Made by a program: the position numbers and the translations under genes. From CAWDDA01 sp963813345 (lineage in GTDB: Bacteria > Acidobacteriota > Blastocatellia > RBC074): 64,000 nucleotides of DNA. The stretch spans positions 124,001 through 188,000 of the forward strand of contig CAWEYR010000011.1 in the NCBI GenBank assembly GCA_963813345.1, in the 5' to 3' direction. Numbering within the stretch: position 1 is the first letter of the stretch; each line of letters begins with the position of its first letter. This document shows, one piece after another, positions 8,947-20,361 of the stretch. A model generated the notes under the pieces. It was not told the origin of the DNA. It was given only the letters and a program-made list of their open reading frames with translations, and ran no database searches.

Positions 8947-10708
8947 CTATCTCTGCGGCGCCCGCGTGCCTGTGAATTCGACGTCTTGACCGGTAACCGA
9001 CATCGTTCCTCTGATCGAATTCCCCTCAATAACTCCGCGCGCGGAAACCGGTACCTGCTGACCCTGAATTGTGACCGTGTATCCGAATCGCAATTCGTTC
9101 CCGGTCACCTGTCCCTCAGTCACTTGAGCTGTTCCGAACGGTGAGGTGGCGTCTCCGGTAACGACATTGCCCTCCTGCCGAAGATTGAGAGTGACCGTGA
9201 TCGCTCCCTGCGGAGAATTGACGGAGATCGTCCAGACACCTGCTGCCGATACCGCGTTCGACGGCGGTGCCCCACCAGACGCGCCACGACCACCAAAGCG
9301 CCCAGCTCCTCCACCGGGACCAGTCGCTGCCGCAGGTGGCTTGACTTCGAACTGTTTCCCATCAATGAACACATGTTTGACCTGAGTGCGTCGGTCGAAA
9401 ATATCTCCACTTGTTATTGTGATGTTGGCGATCTTACCCGGTTTCGATTGTTCCGAGCTGTTCGGCAACTCCAAAGATTTGAGCCGGATAAAGTGTCAAC
9501 GCCTTGAGCGCTTCGTCTTTTGGCAATCCCGCTTCGATCGCTTTGGCAGCGTTTAGAAGCAGATCCTGAGGTCGCGGCATATAGCCCGATTGGAAGGCGA
9601 ATTTGACACCGGCCTTGTGCAGTGCAAGCGCTGCTTTGGGAGCTTCGGCGCGTTCCTTTAGTGTGCGAAGAGACTCGGATTCGGGGTCTTCGACATTCGT
9701 AGGACGTTGAGGATAGTTCAGGCTTAAGAGAACCTTCGCGTTCTTCTGCTTGAGCAGGTCTGCAACTTCGTAACTCTCCTGGCCTCCCGCGATCAGGTAT
9801 GAGAGCTTGAACTCTTCGGCCAGACCAATGACTCGCCGTATTTCACGCGCAGTGTTCGCCTGTAATACGACAGGCAATTGACCGGCAATTACCGGCTGCA
9901 ACGCTGCCAGCGATTTGTCTGTCTGAGGTCTCTCAACTCCGCGCTTGTTCTGCTCATAACGCGCCCAGGAGTCTCGGTAGTGCTGCGCATCCAGCAGCGA
10001 TTGCCGCACAAACGAAAAGACACCCATCAATGAACCCGGGTAACCCCCACCGCCGCCGCCTCCTCCGCGACCGCTCGAGAGTTGAACGTTAAGTCCAACT
10101 GGAGATTTGATGATCAGCTTCTCAGGTTCGCCGCTGCCGAGATTGATGAGCGCACTCTGACCCTGAAAGATTCCATCGCGCGAAGCCGTCAAAGCGGTTG
10201 TGATTCCTGCGCTTCGCTGCGCGTCGAATGTGTCGGCTGCTATTCTCAGTTGATCGGCTGCCATCAGTTCAGGGCTTTGACCCGAGGGCGAGGATTGGGT
10301 CGCTGGTGCTGCCTGGGGAGCCGCCGGAGGAGCTGCGACCGCTGGAGTGCCCGGAGTGCCGCCAGGCCGTTGCGTACCACCGGCAGCTTGCGTGGGAGCT
10401 GAAATTCCAACGGCAGTATAAGAATCGAAGAGGCCCGGGTAGACGGTCATGCCGGTTGCATCCACTATCCGCGCGTCGGCGGGGATAGCGACATCAGCGC
10501 CGACAGCAGTTATCAGACCACCGCGAATTACTACTGTCCCTTTCTGAATGGTAGCTCCGGAAACTGTAACGACGGTTCCTCCTCGAATTGCTACTGCTTC
10601 GCCATCAAAAGTGAGGACAGTGGAGGCGCACGCCAGAACAACTGCTGACAGACCTGTCAGCAAGGGCGATTTCTTCATGGCCAAATCTCGACTCCTGTAG
10701 AGAATCAT
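8947..10708 (-). CDS. Exported amidohydrolase-family protein with C-terminal beta domain, lacking HxH (one frameshift)
   Basis: About 586 codons. A signal peptide (start MILYRS or the internal MKKSPLLTG) precedes an amidohydrolase fold with GGTVVTVSGATIQKGTVVIRGG; at the first metal site MTVYPGLFDSYTAVG has lost the HxH. A proline/alanine-rich insertion (residues about 125-160) and a GGGGGGGYPG loop follow. The frame changes at the GGG run 9437-9439; removing one G joins GTIETG to KIANITITSGDIFD. After KHVFIDGKQFEV and a glycine-rich linker there is an extra domain of about 100 residues (GVWTISVNSPQGAITVTLNL ...) that looks like a beta-barrel. Paralogue of the gene at 6020-7331, likewise lacking HxH. 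Confidence 0.8.
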
Positions 10709-10840
10709 TCGCCGGGTAATGTTGAAGGGATGGCAGAGCAGGAATTCACATCCGCCAACGTAACATTACGATTGAATTGAGAGCGCTAATCTATACGATC
10801 CCTGGAGTTGACTCAAGAGATTCAGGGGCGCCATGCTCTC

Positions 10841-11659
10841 GTGATCGTGAAAGAGAAGGCGATCTTCTTCGATGTGGTTGGGACACTTTTCAAGGTACGT
10901 GGAGGGGTAGGCCACGTCTATGCCAGTCGTCTAAAGAAGTACGGCGTGGATGTGACACCAGAACAAATCGATGACGCATTTGCGATATCTTTTCCCGACC
11001 AGCCTCCGCTGGCTTTCAATCCAGATTTGAACGAATCGGAACGCAGAAAGTTCGAGCAGGCATGGTGGCGATCACTTGTGAGGCAGGTTCTTGGGCAGTA
11101 CGGAACGTTTCCACGATTCGATGAATACTTCAATGAACTGTTCGATTACTTCAAGTACGCCAACGCCTGGGAGCTATGCGAAAATACAGTGAACGTACTT
11201 GAAGACCTCTCTCAGGCTGGTTTCAGGCTCGGTATTATTTCCAATTTTGATTCACGGATTGACGATGTCTTACGCGAGCTCGATCTCGCCCGCTACTTTT
11301 CCTCCGTCCACATTTCCTCTCGGGTAGGAGCCGCCAAACCAAACATTGAGATTTTCAAACACGCGATCCGAGCAGCCAACCTTCCCGCCCATCAATGCTG
11401 GCACATTGGTGACAGCCTTGAGGAAGATTTCGAAGGCGCCAGACGCGCTGGAATGAGAGCGGTTTTGGTACGTTGTACCGCCTTCAGGCAGGAATCTTGC
11501 CTCTGCAAGATTCCGCCTGAAGGCGGTACAACGTACCTTCGCGCTCATCAAAAGAGTAATCTCATACAAATTCCTGAACCTGATTCACCGAATTCTCGGT
11601 TTTCTGGAAGTGTCGTCTGGCCGAATGGAACTCTAACTTTGTCCACTTCTTTCCTTTAG
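10841..11659 (+). CDS. HAD-family hydrolase carrying a palindromic repeat in its coding sequence
   Basis: A cytosolic haloacid-dehalogenase-fold hydrolase of about 272 residues. Motif I is FFDVVGTLF (nucleophile D, but the usual second aspartate two residues on is valine), motif II IISNFDSR, motif III lysine in GAAKPNIEIFKHA, motif IV GDSLEEDFEGA. The start is unclear: GTG at 10841 is preferred; a TTG at 10808 has GGAG directly against it, too close to serve. After GMRAVLV the family's last strand is interrupted by VRCTAFRQESCLCKIPPEGG, which is encoded by the 71-base palindrome at 11467-11537; the frame stays open for a further 40 residues unlike HAD proteins. Phosphatase activity on a small phospho-metabolite is inferred. 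Confidence 0.8.
   Translation: MIVKEKAIFFDVVGTLFKVRGGVGHVYASRLKKYGVDVTPEQIDDAFAISFPDQPPLAFNPDLNESERRKFEQAWWRSLVRQVLGQYGTFPRFDEYFNELFDYFKYANAWELCENTVNVLEDLSQAGFRLGIISNFDSRIDDVLRELDLARYFSSVHISSRVGAAKPNIEIFKHAIRAANLPAHQCWHIGDSLEEDFEGARRAGMRAVLVRCTAFRQESCLCKIPPEGGTTYLRAHQKSNLIQIPEPDSPNSRFSGSVVWPNGTLTLSTSFL
11467..11537. repeat. Palindromic repeat family A, copy 2 (inside HAD gene)
   Basis: A 71-base palindrome: left arm starts GGTACGTTGTACCGCCTTCA, right arm ends GGCGGTACAACGTACC, centre near 11501. It is nearly identical in its arms to the copies at 5931 and 27441, and is read through in frame by the HAD coding sequence. Confidence 0.92.
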
Positions 11660-11862
11660 ACAGATGAGATTTTTCTACATCTCATTGGAACACGGCTTGC
11701 AACTGTAGGAGGGACTTGGAAATACATCCAATCGTCAGGATTTCCTAATTCTTGGAAAGAATGCCCCCGCTTGTGGGAGTCGATTGCAAGCGTCAGCTTG
11801 AAGGCGAAATCGGGACACCAATGACAAGGAAAAGGATGAAAAAAACAGGAAAGGAATCAGAA

Positions 11863-14800
11863 ATGCTAAGAACAGCTTCGCGCAGACTAGTGCAAGTCGC
11901 CGGTTTGGCTCTGGTGATGCTGGCCGTTTTCGTGTCAGCGCAGGCCCAGGTCACGACCGGAAAGGTGCGCGGCATTGTGCAAGACCCAACCGGGGCGGTT
12001 GTCCCGGGAGCCAAGGTCACAATTGAAAACAAAAAGACTAATGCGACTGCTACGGTAGTCACGACGGGGTCAGGGGAATACCAGTTCAATGACCTGATTC
12101 CCGGTGAATACTCGATCAAGTTTGAGGCCACGAATTTCAAGTCAGTCAGCTTGAATGATGTTCGTGTTGAGCTCAATCAGACAACCGATCTTTCCACTCA
12201 GCTTGAGGTTGGTGGCGCAGCAGAAATCGTTCAGGTTTCGGCAGGTGGTCTTGAGCTAGTCGACACGACGACGACCAACCTTTCGAAGGGATTCAACGAA
12301 AAGCAGGCGGTCGACCTGGCGCAGACGGGTATTGGCGGCGCATTTGGCGGAGGCGTCAACAATCTTGCTTTGCTGGCACCGAACGTTTCGAGCTCGGGCG
12401 GGGTCGGCGTTGGAACCGGAGGATCAGTCGGTGGCCAGCGTCCACGCAACAACAACTTCGTCGTTGATGGAGTCGATAACAACGACAAGTCGGTAACCGG
12501 ACCTCAGATCTACATTTCTCCCGAAACGGTGTCGGAGTTCTCGCTTCTTGCGAACCAGTTTTCAGCGGAGTTTGGCCGGTCAAATGGCGGCCAGTTCATC
12601 ACGGTTACGAAGAGTGGTTCGAACGAATACCACGGAACCGCGTATGCGTTCTTCCAGAACCGCTATTTGAATGCGCTGGATACTCTGCAAAAGCGGGCGG
12701 GAGTTATCCGCGAGCGGGTCGCGGGCCGTGAAGACGATTTCATGCCGCGTTCAGATTTCGCACGTTATGGCGGAAACGTCGGCGGACCAATTCTCAAGGA
12801 CAAGCTCTTCTTCTTTGGTTCGTACGAGCGAATCCAGTCGGGCGATGCGGCTTCGGCAGGTGGATTGACCGCGCCGACTGCTGCGGGTCTGACGGCGATT
12901 GGAGCGCTTCCGGGCATTTCGGCGACGAACTTCAACATATTCAAACAGTATGTTCCTGTGGCGCCGTCGAACGATGCGGGAACGATCACCATGTGCCGGG
13001 TTGTACCTGTTGGCGGTGTTTGTCCGAATAACAATTTCGCCAGCATTCCGGTCGGCAACATCAACTTTTCTGCGCCGAACTATACGAACAACACGAACTG
13101 GGTCATCAACATCGACTATAACCAGTCGGACAAAACGCAGCATCGCGGCCGCTATATCAATAACGATTATTGCTGCCATCGATATCGGGGCATTTCTTCC
13201 GGAGTTCTTTGTCCTGACCCCGGTTGAGAACAAACTCTTCTCGTACACGCTGCTGCACACATTCAACGAGAGGATTACCAACGAGACACGACTTGCCTAC
13301 CGTCGAAGTGTTCAGAGCTTCCCGGTGCCTGAGGATATCAGCTACCCCGGTCTCGACGCATTTCCGAATATCGGGCTGCCGATCTTGGCTTCGACATCGG
13401 GCCCAACGGAAACTTCCCTCAGTCCGGAATCGAGAACAACTACCAGATCGTCAACAACACGACCTGGCTGGCCGGAAATCACTCGCTGAAGTTTGGCGTG
13501 GATTTCCGCAATATCATCTCGCCTCAGAGGTTCGTTCAGCGCGAGCGTGGTGACTATCAGTATACTTCGACTGATTTCTACCTGCGCGATCTGAGTCCCG
13601 ATTTCCTGGGCGAGCGCACGGTGGGCGGTTCTACCTATTACGGAAACCAGCAACTGTTCTTCCCTTACATTCAGGACGACTGGCGAATTCGTCCAGATTT
13701 GACCCTCAACCTGGGGTTGAGCTATTCGTATCAGGGTGTCCCGAGGGAGCGAAGAGCTCAGGCCCTCAACTCGATCTCATCAGTTCCCGGACTGATCGAG
13801 TTCAACGAGCCAGAGGCCCAGAAGGGCAACTTCGCTCCGAAGATTGGTCTTGCCTGGTCGCCAAATTTCAGTTCAAACACTATGTCGCGGATCTTCGGTA
13901 CGGGTGGACAGAGTTCGATCCGAGCCGGGTTCTCGATGGGTTATGACTACATCTTCGACAACCTATACATCCTGGCACTTCCGCCCCAGTTCAATCAGAC
14001 CAGTAGACACGGACGTGAACGCGTTCACGCCTAACTTCCTTGCAAATGGCGGAATTCCAAACCGGCGAGTTACAGGAATCACAGATCCCGCGGTTGCTCG
14101 TGCGGTTACTGGTGCTTACATACCTGATCAGGAAGTTCCTTATTCGACTGACTTACACTTTGAGCTTCCAGCGTCAGTTCCTTCGAGACTGGTCGCTCGA
14201 GCTCCGGTACCTCGGAACACGCGGAGTTCATCTGCTTACGCAGAACCGCATGAACATCCAGAAGAAGGTAACGGAGCAAAGGTCGCTCCCAACCTTCTCG
14301 TCGCGGCCGACGCAAGCCCAGCTTGATGCGCTGCCGTTGACGCTGAATCAGATCGATGCGGCTTCGAATGTCCTGCCGCAATACTTTGCAGCAGGCTTCA
14401 GAGCTCCCGTAATCGGCTTCCTGTCGAACGGAAACTCGAGCTACACGGTTTCTCGGCGCAGCTCAACCGCCGTTTTGCGAACGGATTCCAGTTGACTGGT
14501 GCTTACACCTGGAGCCATCTGATCGACGACACGACTGCCGAGGTCTTCTCGACGGTGCTCTCACCGCGCCGTGTTGAGGACTTCCAGAACCTGACAGCTG
14601 AAAAGGCTGATTCGGCTCTTGATCGCCGGCATCGGTTCGCATTGTCCGGTACCTACGAACTCCCGTGGTTTCGCGGTGCAGGCGGATGGACGGAAGCGCT
14701 TCTTGGAGGATTCAACCTCGCTGGAACTCTGACATTTGAGTCGGGGCAGAAGGCGACCGTGCTGAGCGGAATCGATTCGAACCTCAATGGCGATGCGGCT

Positions 14801-15237
14801 GCTGATCGCGTGCTTCTCAACCTCAGTGGCGTTGAGGGTACGAGCAGTGCCGTTACGGCTCTGACAAACACGGCCGGCCAGGTGGTTGGCTACCTTGCAA
14901 ACAATCCGAATGCTCAGTTCATTCAGGCGGGACGTGGTGTCTTCACTCGCAACCGGACGAAACACGCTTCAATTGCCGGGAATCAACAATCTGGACCTGA
15001 CGATCTACAAGAACTTCGCGATCACTGAATCGACGAAGATGCAGTTCCGTGTTGATTTCTTCAATGCATTCAACCACCCACAGTACATTCCGGGTTCGCC
15101 TAATGCCGTGGTTCCGATCGCGACGACGGGCGTCTCCGATGTGAACACGGTTGGCACGTGCATCGTTCAACAAGCCAGATGAAGTCTTCTCGAGCAATCC
15201 GAGAGTGATTCAGATGGCACTGCGGTTCACCTTCTAA
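11863..15237 (+). CDS. Oar-like TonB-dependent outer-membrane receptor (seven frameshifts)
   Basis: An outer-membrane beta-barrel of about 1,120 codons. Domains in order: signal peptide (to VSAQAQ), carboxypeptidase-regulatory beta-sandwich (GIVQDPTGAVVPGAKVTIEN), plug-like region with VDGVDNNDKSV and EFGRSNGGQFITVTKSG, then barrel strands, ending ALRFTF with the C-terminal phenylalanine needed for barrel assembly. The ATG at 11863 has AAGGA six bases upstream. The frame changes near 13170, 13380, 14003, 14146, 14449, 14953 and 15168 (five single-base insertions, two deletions), and restoring each gives continuous family sequence with the original frame at the stop. So the gene is probably intact in the organism, or a very recent pseudogene. 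Ligand unknown; the family takes up large substrates. Confidence 0.83.
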
Positions 15238-15289
15238 TCTCACTTAGAAGCATTAGACTTTACATTCTGAAGGGAGAGGAACTTACAGG

Positions 15290-18200
15290 GTGAAGGCGGA
15301 ACAGACGGGCTTCAAGATTACGACGATACCGGATGTAGAGGTCTTCGTCGGCAAGACAGTTGCTCTTAGAATAACCCTCGAGACAGGCAGCGTGTCCGAC
15401 GTTGTCGAAGTGACCGCAGGCGTTGCCGGGATCGATACCGCAAGTACGGCGATCGGGTCGAACTTGAACGATCAGCTTTATGCGAACCTGCCGCTTCAGC
15501 GGACTGTAACCAGCCTTTTCTATCTGACTCCAGGCGTGACTGACAGTCTTGGAGGCGGGTCGGCCAATCCCTCAATCTCAGGCGGCTCGGCGCTCGATAA
15601 CCTTTACGTCGCTGACGGCGTCAACATTACTGACGCTTCGTTTGGTGGCCTGGGCGTATTCTCGCGTGTCTACGGAACATTGGGCGTGGGAATAAACACT
15701 TCCTACATCAAGGAGGTGCAAGTTAAAACCGGCGGATTCGAACCGCAATATGGACAATCTCAAGGCGGCATAGTCAACATCATCACCAAATCCGGAACCA
15801 ACGAATATCACGGCAGCGCATACGCGCTTCTTTCGGCCGAATGCATTTGAGAGCACAAGGCTTCAGCGTGATGATCTGAGAACTAACAAGGTCGGCAAAA
15901 TGCTGGCTGAAGAGTTTTACGATTATGGAGTGGATTTTGGTGGACCGGTCCCGGGGCTGAAAGACAAACTCTTCTTCTTCGGAGCATATAACCCGTCGAT
16001 CCGGCGCGAGATCGTTCGCGGCGCCGAAGGTTCAGGGCTGAGGCAGATTTATGGCGATCAGACGCATCGGCGATTCCTGACGCAGAATTATGCCTTTAAG
16101 CTCGATTACAATGTGACGTCGAATCATCAGGTCAACTTCTCGATCTTCGGCGATCCCACCGAGAGCAACAGAGCACCTCATAACACTCTGAATATAGACA
16201 ACACGACTGCTGTCAGTACTCTTGATTTCGGCACGCGTAACACCGCTGTCCGCTATAACGGGACTTTAAGTCAAAGCTGGACGGTGAGCTCGTCTTTCAG
16301 CCAGGGGCGAAATAGGTTTGATGAGATCGGCTTTGACCCGATTGCTCAGATCGTGGATCAGACTCAGCTCGGGGCGGGACAACGGGGCGAGTTCGTTGCT
16401 GTAGGACTCGGATTCTATGAACCGACTGACAGCACGACCTATCGCTGGACTATTGACACGTCCAGACAGGTCAACCTATGGGGAAGCCACACACTCGCGG
16501 CCGGTTACCAGTATCAGGTCGCTGAGTACACTGGTCTAAGAGAGCGCAGCGGTCCGAGATTTACCATCCCCTCGAACAACGCGACCAACACCTATCCGAT
16601 TCCAGCGTTTGCAGCCGGCCAGCCGGTGAATGCGCAGTTCCGTCTGCGCACTACGGATGCCTCATGCACGCTCTGCCCGCTGTTGCGTGTCAATGGAGTT
16701 GATACACCGGTCTACCTCCAGCAGTTCCGTGGGGAGTACGGAGTCCCTGCGTTCGAGACCGAGTCGAAGTATCACGCAGCTTACGTTCAGGACAACTGGA
16801 AGATTAATCGCTATGTCACCGCCTTAATCGGATGGCGCTGGGAGCAGGAGCGGCTGGTTGGCAGCCCCGGAGCGTACGGGGGATCGGCTCAATTACACCT
16901 TCACGGGTAACTGGTCGCCGCGTCTGGGAGCGACGGTTGATCCATTTGGCAAGGGCAAGACTAAGATCTATTACAACTTCGGTCGCTTCCACGAATTCAT
17001 CCCACTCGATCTGGCAGAGCGTTCGCTTTCGGCAGAATCGAGTTTTATCGGCGCCCGTTACGCACCGGAATACGTGTTGGTTGGTGGCGTTCGACGCGCA
17101 TTGATCAACCAGTATGGCACGGTCAATCCGGTTGTCAGTTCTGCGAACCTTCTCAGCCGCGCAACTGGAGGCTTTCCAAACACCGGGATCACGATTTCGC
17201 TGCAAGACCCGCACAATCCGATTCTCCCGGGTACCAAGCTCGGATATGCGCAGGAACACCTCTTCGGTTTCGAACACCAGTTGCCAGGGAACATGGTAGT
17301 TTCCATTCGCTATATCGATCGTCGCTTGAAGCGGATCGTCGAGGACGCGGCTGTGGTGCCGCCCGAGGGGGCAGACTTCTTTGGCCAGACCTATTTCATA
17401 GGCAACGTCAATGCGAGTCTGGATGCGGCAGTAAATCCGATCGGCGTGAAATTCACACCGACCTTTGATTCTGGGGGCAACGTAAACAATGTGCCGGTTC
17501 GGTGCCGTTCAGTTGCCACTGATCCGACAAGCGGTGATTTCGTGAACTCGGATCTCGGTATCTGTTTCCAGCCCCTCGGAGCGAATGGGCAGCCCGCTGG
17601 CAATTCTGGCGCGGATGGCGTTCCGGATGGCTTTCCTGATCCGGTTCACAACTACCGCGCTGTCGAGATCGAGCTGAACAAACGGTTCTCGAACAACTGG
17701 CAACTGTTGGCCAACTGGCGGATTGCTAAACTCGATGGCAACTTCGAGGGCCACTTCCGCAATGACAACGGCCAGACCGACCCGGCGATCAGCTCGCTCT
17801 TCGATTTCACGGCTGGTGACCTGCGGTCTTCTCGGCGATCAATTCGCAGTCGGTCCAATCAACACCGATCGTCGACACATCGCCAACATCTATGGGAGCT
17901 ATGCCTTCGGTGGCAGCGGGGTCGGCAATATGGTCCGTGGACTCAATCTGGGCGGCGGACTCCACATGGAGTCAGGTGTACCGATCAGTGAATTCCTCGC
18001 TCACCCGGTCTACCTGAATGCCGGTGAAATACCGGTTGGCGGCCGCGGCAAGTTGGGACGGACTGATTTCTTCACGCGACTCGATCTGCACGCCGACTAT
18101 CCGTTCAAGATCAGCGAGCGCCTCGCGTTCAGGTTCGTGGCGGATTTCTTTAATGTGACCAACAACCGTGACATTCGGTTGCCGGATCAGAACCGGGAAC

Positions 18201-18292
18201 GAACTGGTCCTGCGCCAAATGTCGATTACCTGAAGCCACTGTTGTACCGGCTGCCGTTCAACATGCGGCTCGGCGTGAAGCTCGAGTTCTAA
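15290..18292 (+). CDS. Second Oar-like TonB-dependent receptor, 5' truncated, three frameshifts
   Basis: About 1,000 codons of a receptor paralogous in type to the preceding gene. It begins abruptly at the end of the carboxypeptidase-regulatory domain: the open frame upstream reads GRGTYR-VKAEQTGFKITTI after a TAG at 15254-15256, so signal peptide and about 80-100 residues are absent; GTG 15290 is only a nominal start. Plug region DNLYVADGVNITDASF and EPQYGQSQGGIVNIITKSG follow, then barrel strands to the last strand NMRLGVKLEF. The frame changes at about 15828, 16880 (a run of five G) and 17822, each a single-base insertion. Without a signal peptide it could not be exported, so it is a remnant, or sequence is missing between 15238 and 15290. 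Confidence 0.72.
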
Positions 18293-18517
18293 GTCGACTT
18301 CAAACGGCAACCGCGTATGAGTCGTACCGGCTTGGCGCCAAGCTTTAGTCATCCCGGCTGAGCTAATGCCGATCGGGAAGCAGCTAAGAGCGGCTCCCAG
18401 AGCCGCTGCACTCCGAAACAGTTCGATGCGACTGCTTTCAGCGCTCGGAATGTGATTCTCGTCCATTCCGGTAGCTTCCACCGGTATTAATTGTCGCCTA
18501 CAGCACACTCCTGGAGG

Positions 18518-19526
18518 ATGTCTTTGCATCGGTCAGTTTTGCGTATCTTTAGTGTTGCTGGTCGCGTTCATTGCGTGTTGTTTCGCCAACGACTGCCAGG
18601 CAACGCGAGCGACACCTTCCGATGGGTGTTGAGATCAACGGTCAGGTCAGGCGAGTCGATGGAGGCGCACCGATCGACAAGGCGCTCGTGCGCGTCGAGC
18701 CAGTGAGCGGCGGAGTGTCGGGTCAGGTAATGACCGACTATACAGGTAAGTTTCAGGTAAACGGTCTCACGCCCGCTATATACAACGTCTCGGTCAAGGC
18801 GCCGGGATTCAAAGAGTATCAACAGCAGGTCGACCTATCGACGATGACGCGCTCTCACCTGCAGATTCAGCTGATCGCAGATGTTGCCTCTGGATCGGAG
18901 ACCTTTCCTCTTGCTACTCTCAACGCGGCTGTGCCGTCCGAAGCGCTTAAAGAGTTCGAGCTCGGCCGCAAAAAGCTGCTTGATGATAAGCGAAGTTGAT
19001 GCCGGAATCGCCCATCTGGAAAAGGCCATCGCTCTCTATCCGAAGTTCGTCGCGGCCTACATCCTGATGGGAGCGGCGCGGATGGAGAGAAAACAGTGGG
19101 AAAAGGCTGAAGGCGCGCTTCGGCGTGCGATCGAGATCGATCCCAAAGCATCTGAAGCGCTCTTTACGCTGGGCGAGGCCTATCAAAGGCAGCAGAAATA
19201 CGCCGAAGCAGAACGAGCGTTTCAGGACGGTCTCAAGCTCGATCCCAAATCTCCTCATGGTCATTTGGGGCTTGGCCGGGTCTACTTCGCAAGAGGCGAT
19301 TTGACCAAGGCTGGTCCAGAAGATCGGTCAGGCGCTTCAACTCAAGCCGGATTTCGCGGAGGCTTATTTGCTCGCCGGCAACCTCTTCCTGCGATCGCGC
19401 AATGCGACCAGCGCACTTCAAATGTTCGAGCAGTATCTGAAACTCGAGCCCAAAGGCGCACATGCTCCCCAGACGCGAGAGATGGTTGAAAAGATCAGGA
19501 AAGCCATGAGTGAGAAGAACAAGTAG
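18518..19526 (+). CDS. Exported carboxypeptidase-regulatory-like/TPR protein (four frameshifts)
   Basis: About 335 codons spread over several frames. The likely order is a hydrophobic signal (LLVAFIACCFA), a carboxypeptidase-regulatory-like beta-sandwich (VEINGQVRRVDGGAPIDKAL, TDYTGKFQVNGLTPAIYNVS) and three to four TPR repeats (IAHLEKAIALYPKFVAAYIL, EKAEGALRRAIEIDPKASEA, AEAERAFQDGLKLDPKSPH), ending EMVEKIRKAMSEKNK. Four single-base insertions (near 18548, 18613, 18989 and 19311) explain the breaks. The start is uncertain; the ATG at 18518 lies right beside GGAGG. The combination is common in acidobacterial periplasmic proteins next to Oar-like receptors and suggests protein-protein contacts in the periplasm. 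Confidence 0.65.
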
Positions 19527-19573
19527 CTTCTCCAGGCAGAATCAGGCGGCGAATCCATTTCTCAGTTTTTCAG

Positions 19574-19591
19574 TTCGTATTAGAATACGAA
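19574..19591. promoter_or_regulatory. Dyad TTCGTATT-AG-AATACGAA over a -10 box
   Basis: Perfect 8-base arms with a 2-base spacer, overlapping TAGAAT (19581-19586), a good -10 hexamer, and ending two bases before the ATG at 19593. The position suggests a repressor operator on a promoter giving a leaderless or near-leaderless transcript. No convincing -35 was seen. Confidence 0.45.
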
Positions 19592-19592
19592 T

Positions 19593-19733
19593 ATGAAAAA
19601 TCTGATTCTTCTTTCGCTTCTGGTGGTTGTCACTTCCTCAACAACCATATCGAAATTGGAGTTCGCTCAGTCAGCCAATGCCAAGCTGACACATTTCCTC
19701 TCCCTTTTTTTATTGTATAGAATGATCGCATGA
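19593..19733 (+). CDS. Short ORF, probable remnant copy of the DinB gene start
   Basis: A 46-codon frame beginning MKNLILLSLLVVVTSSTT, a signal-peptide-like stretch, that ends by overlapping the ATG of the DinB gene (TGA shares bases with it). Its start region matches the next gene: both have TAGAAT a few bases before ATGAAAA-TCT-ATTCTT. I read it as the 5' remainder of a tandem duplication, not necessarily an expressed peptide. It could instead be the start of a paralogue interrupted by deletion. No function is assigned. Confidence 0.4.
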   Translation: MKNLILLSLLVVVTSSTTISKLEFAQSANAKLTHFLSLFLLYRMIA

Positions 19734-20347
19734 AAACTCTAATTCTTGTGCCGCTGTTGCTTCTGGCCTCTATGTCTACTTCCGGCTCTTTTGACGGAAA
19801 GATGACCGCCGAGGAACGCGCGAAGGCGATCCAGTATCTGACTGAGTCGAGAGATAAGCTTCTTGCCGAGATCTCGAACGTGAGTGAAGCTCAGTGGAAG
19901 TGGAAAGCCGCGCCTGACAAGTGGTCTGTCGGTGAAGTCGCCGAGCACATCTACCTTGCTGAAGGCAGGCTCTTCGGCGCTATGCAGGGCGCTCTGGCAA
20001 CTCCTCCGAATCCTGACTGGGAAGCGAAGACCAAGGGCAAGAACGAATTCCTCGAGAAAGTCCTGGCAGGCCGCCAGGGCAGGGCGCAGGCTCCGGAAGC
20101 GATCGTGCCTTCAGGTAAGCTCTCGCGCGACGAGGTCATCGCGAAATTCAAGGAAGCTCGAGCAAAGACCTTGACGTTTGCGGAGACAACGCAGCTCCCT
20201 TTGAAGGAACATACGCTGGATCATCCAATGCCAGTCTTTGGGACCTTGAATGCCTATCAATGGCTGATCTACGCGCCGTTGCACAACATTCGGCACAATC
20301 TGCAGATCGCCGAGGTCAAGGCGAGCCCGGGTTACCCCGCAAAGTAG
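19730..20347 (+). CDS. Exported DinB-family protein
   Basis: A 205-residue DinB/YfiT-like four-helix protein with a signal peptide (MKTLILVPLLLLASMSTSG). The family's metal-binding histidines are present: one in VAEHIYLAE and two in APLHNIRHNLQ. DinB-fold proteins include thiol-dependent transferases and many of unknown function; most are cytosolic, so the signal peptide is notable. TAGAAT at 19718-19723 ends six bases before the ATG, so transcription may begin at or next to the start codon (leaderless). The stop TAG overlaps the ribosome-binding site of the HD gene, suggesting coupling. Specific reaction unknown. Confidence 0.8.
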   Translation: MKTLILVPLLLLASMSTSGSFDGKMTAEERAKAIQYLTESRDKLLAEISNVSEAQWKWKAAPDKWSVGEVAEHIYLAEGRLFGAMQGALATPPNPDWEAKTKGKNEFLEKVLAGRQGRAQAPEAIVPSGKLSRDEVIAKFKEARAKTLTFAETTQLPLKEHTLDHPMPVFGTLNAYQWLIYAPLHNIRHNLQIAEVKASPGYPAK

Positions 20348-20361
20348 GAGGTTCGACGAAC

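Noticed and set aside
15290..18292. Separate genes for each open frame of the second receptor
   Set aside because: The frames join into one receptor after single-base corrections, and none has its own start signal.
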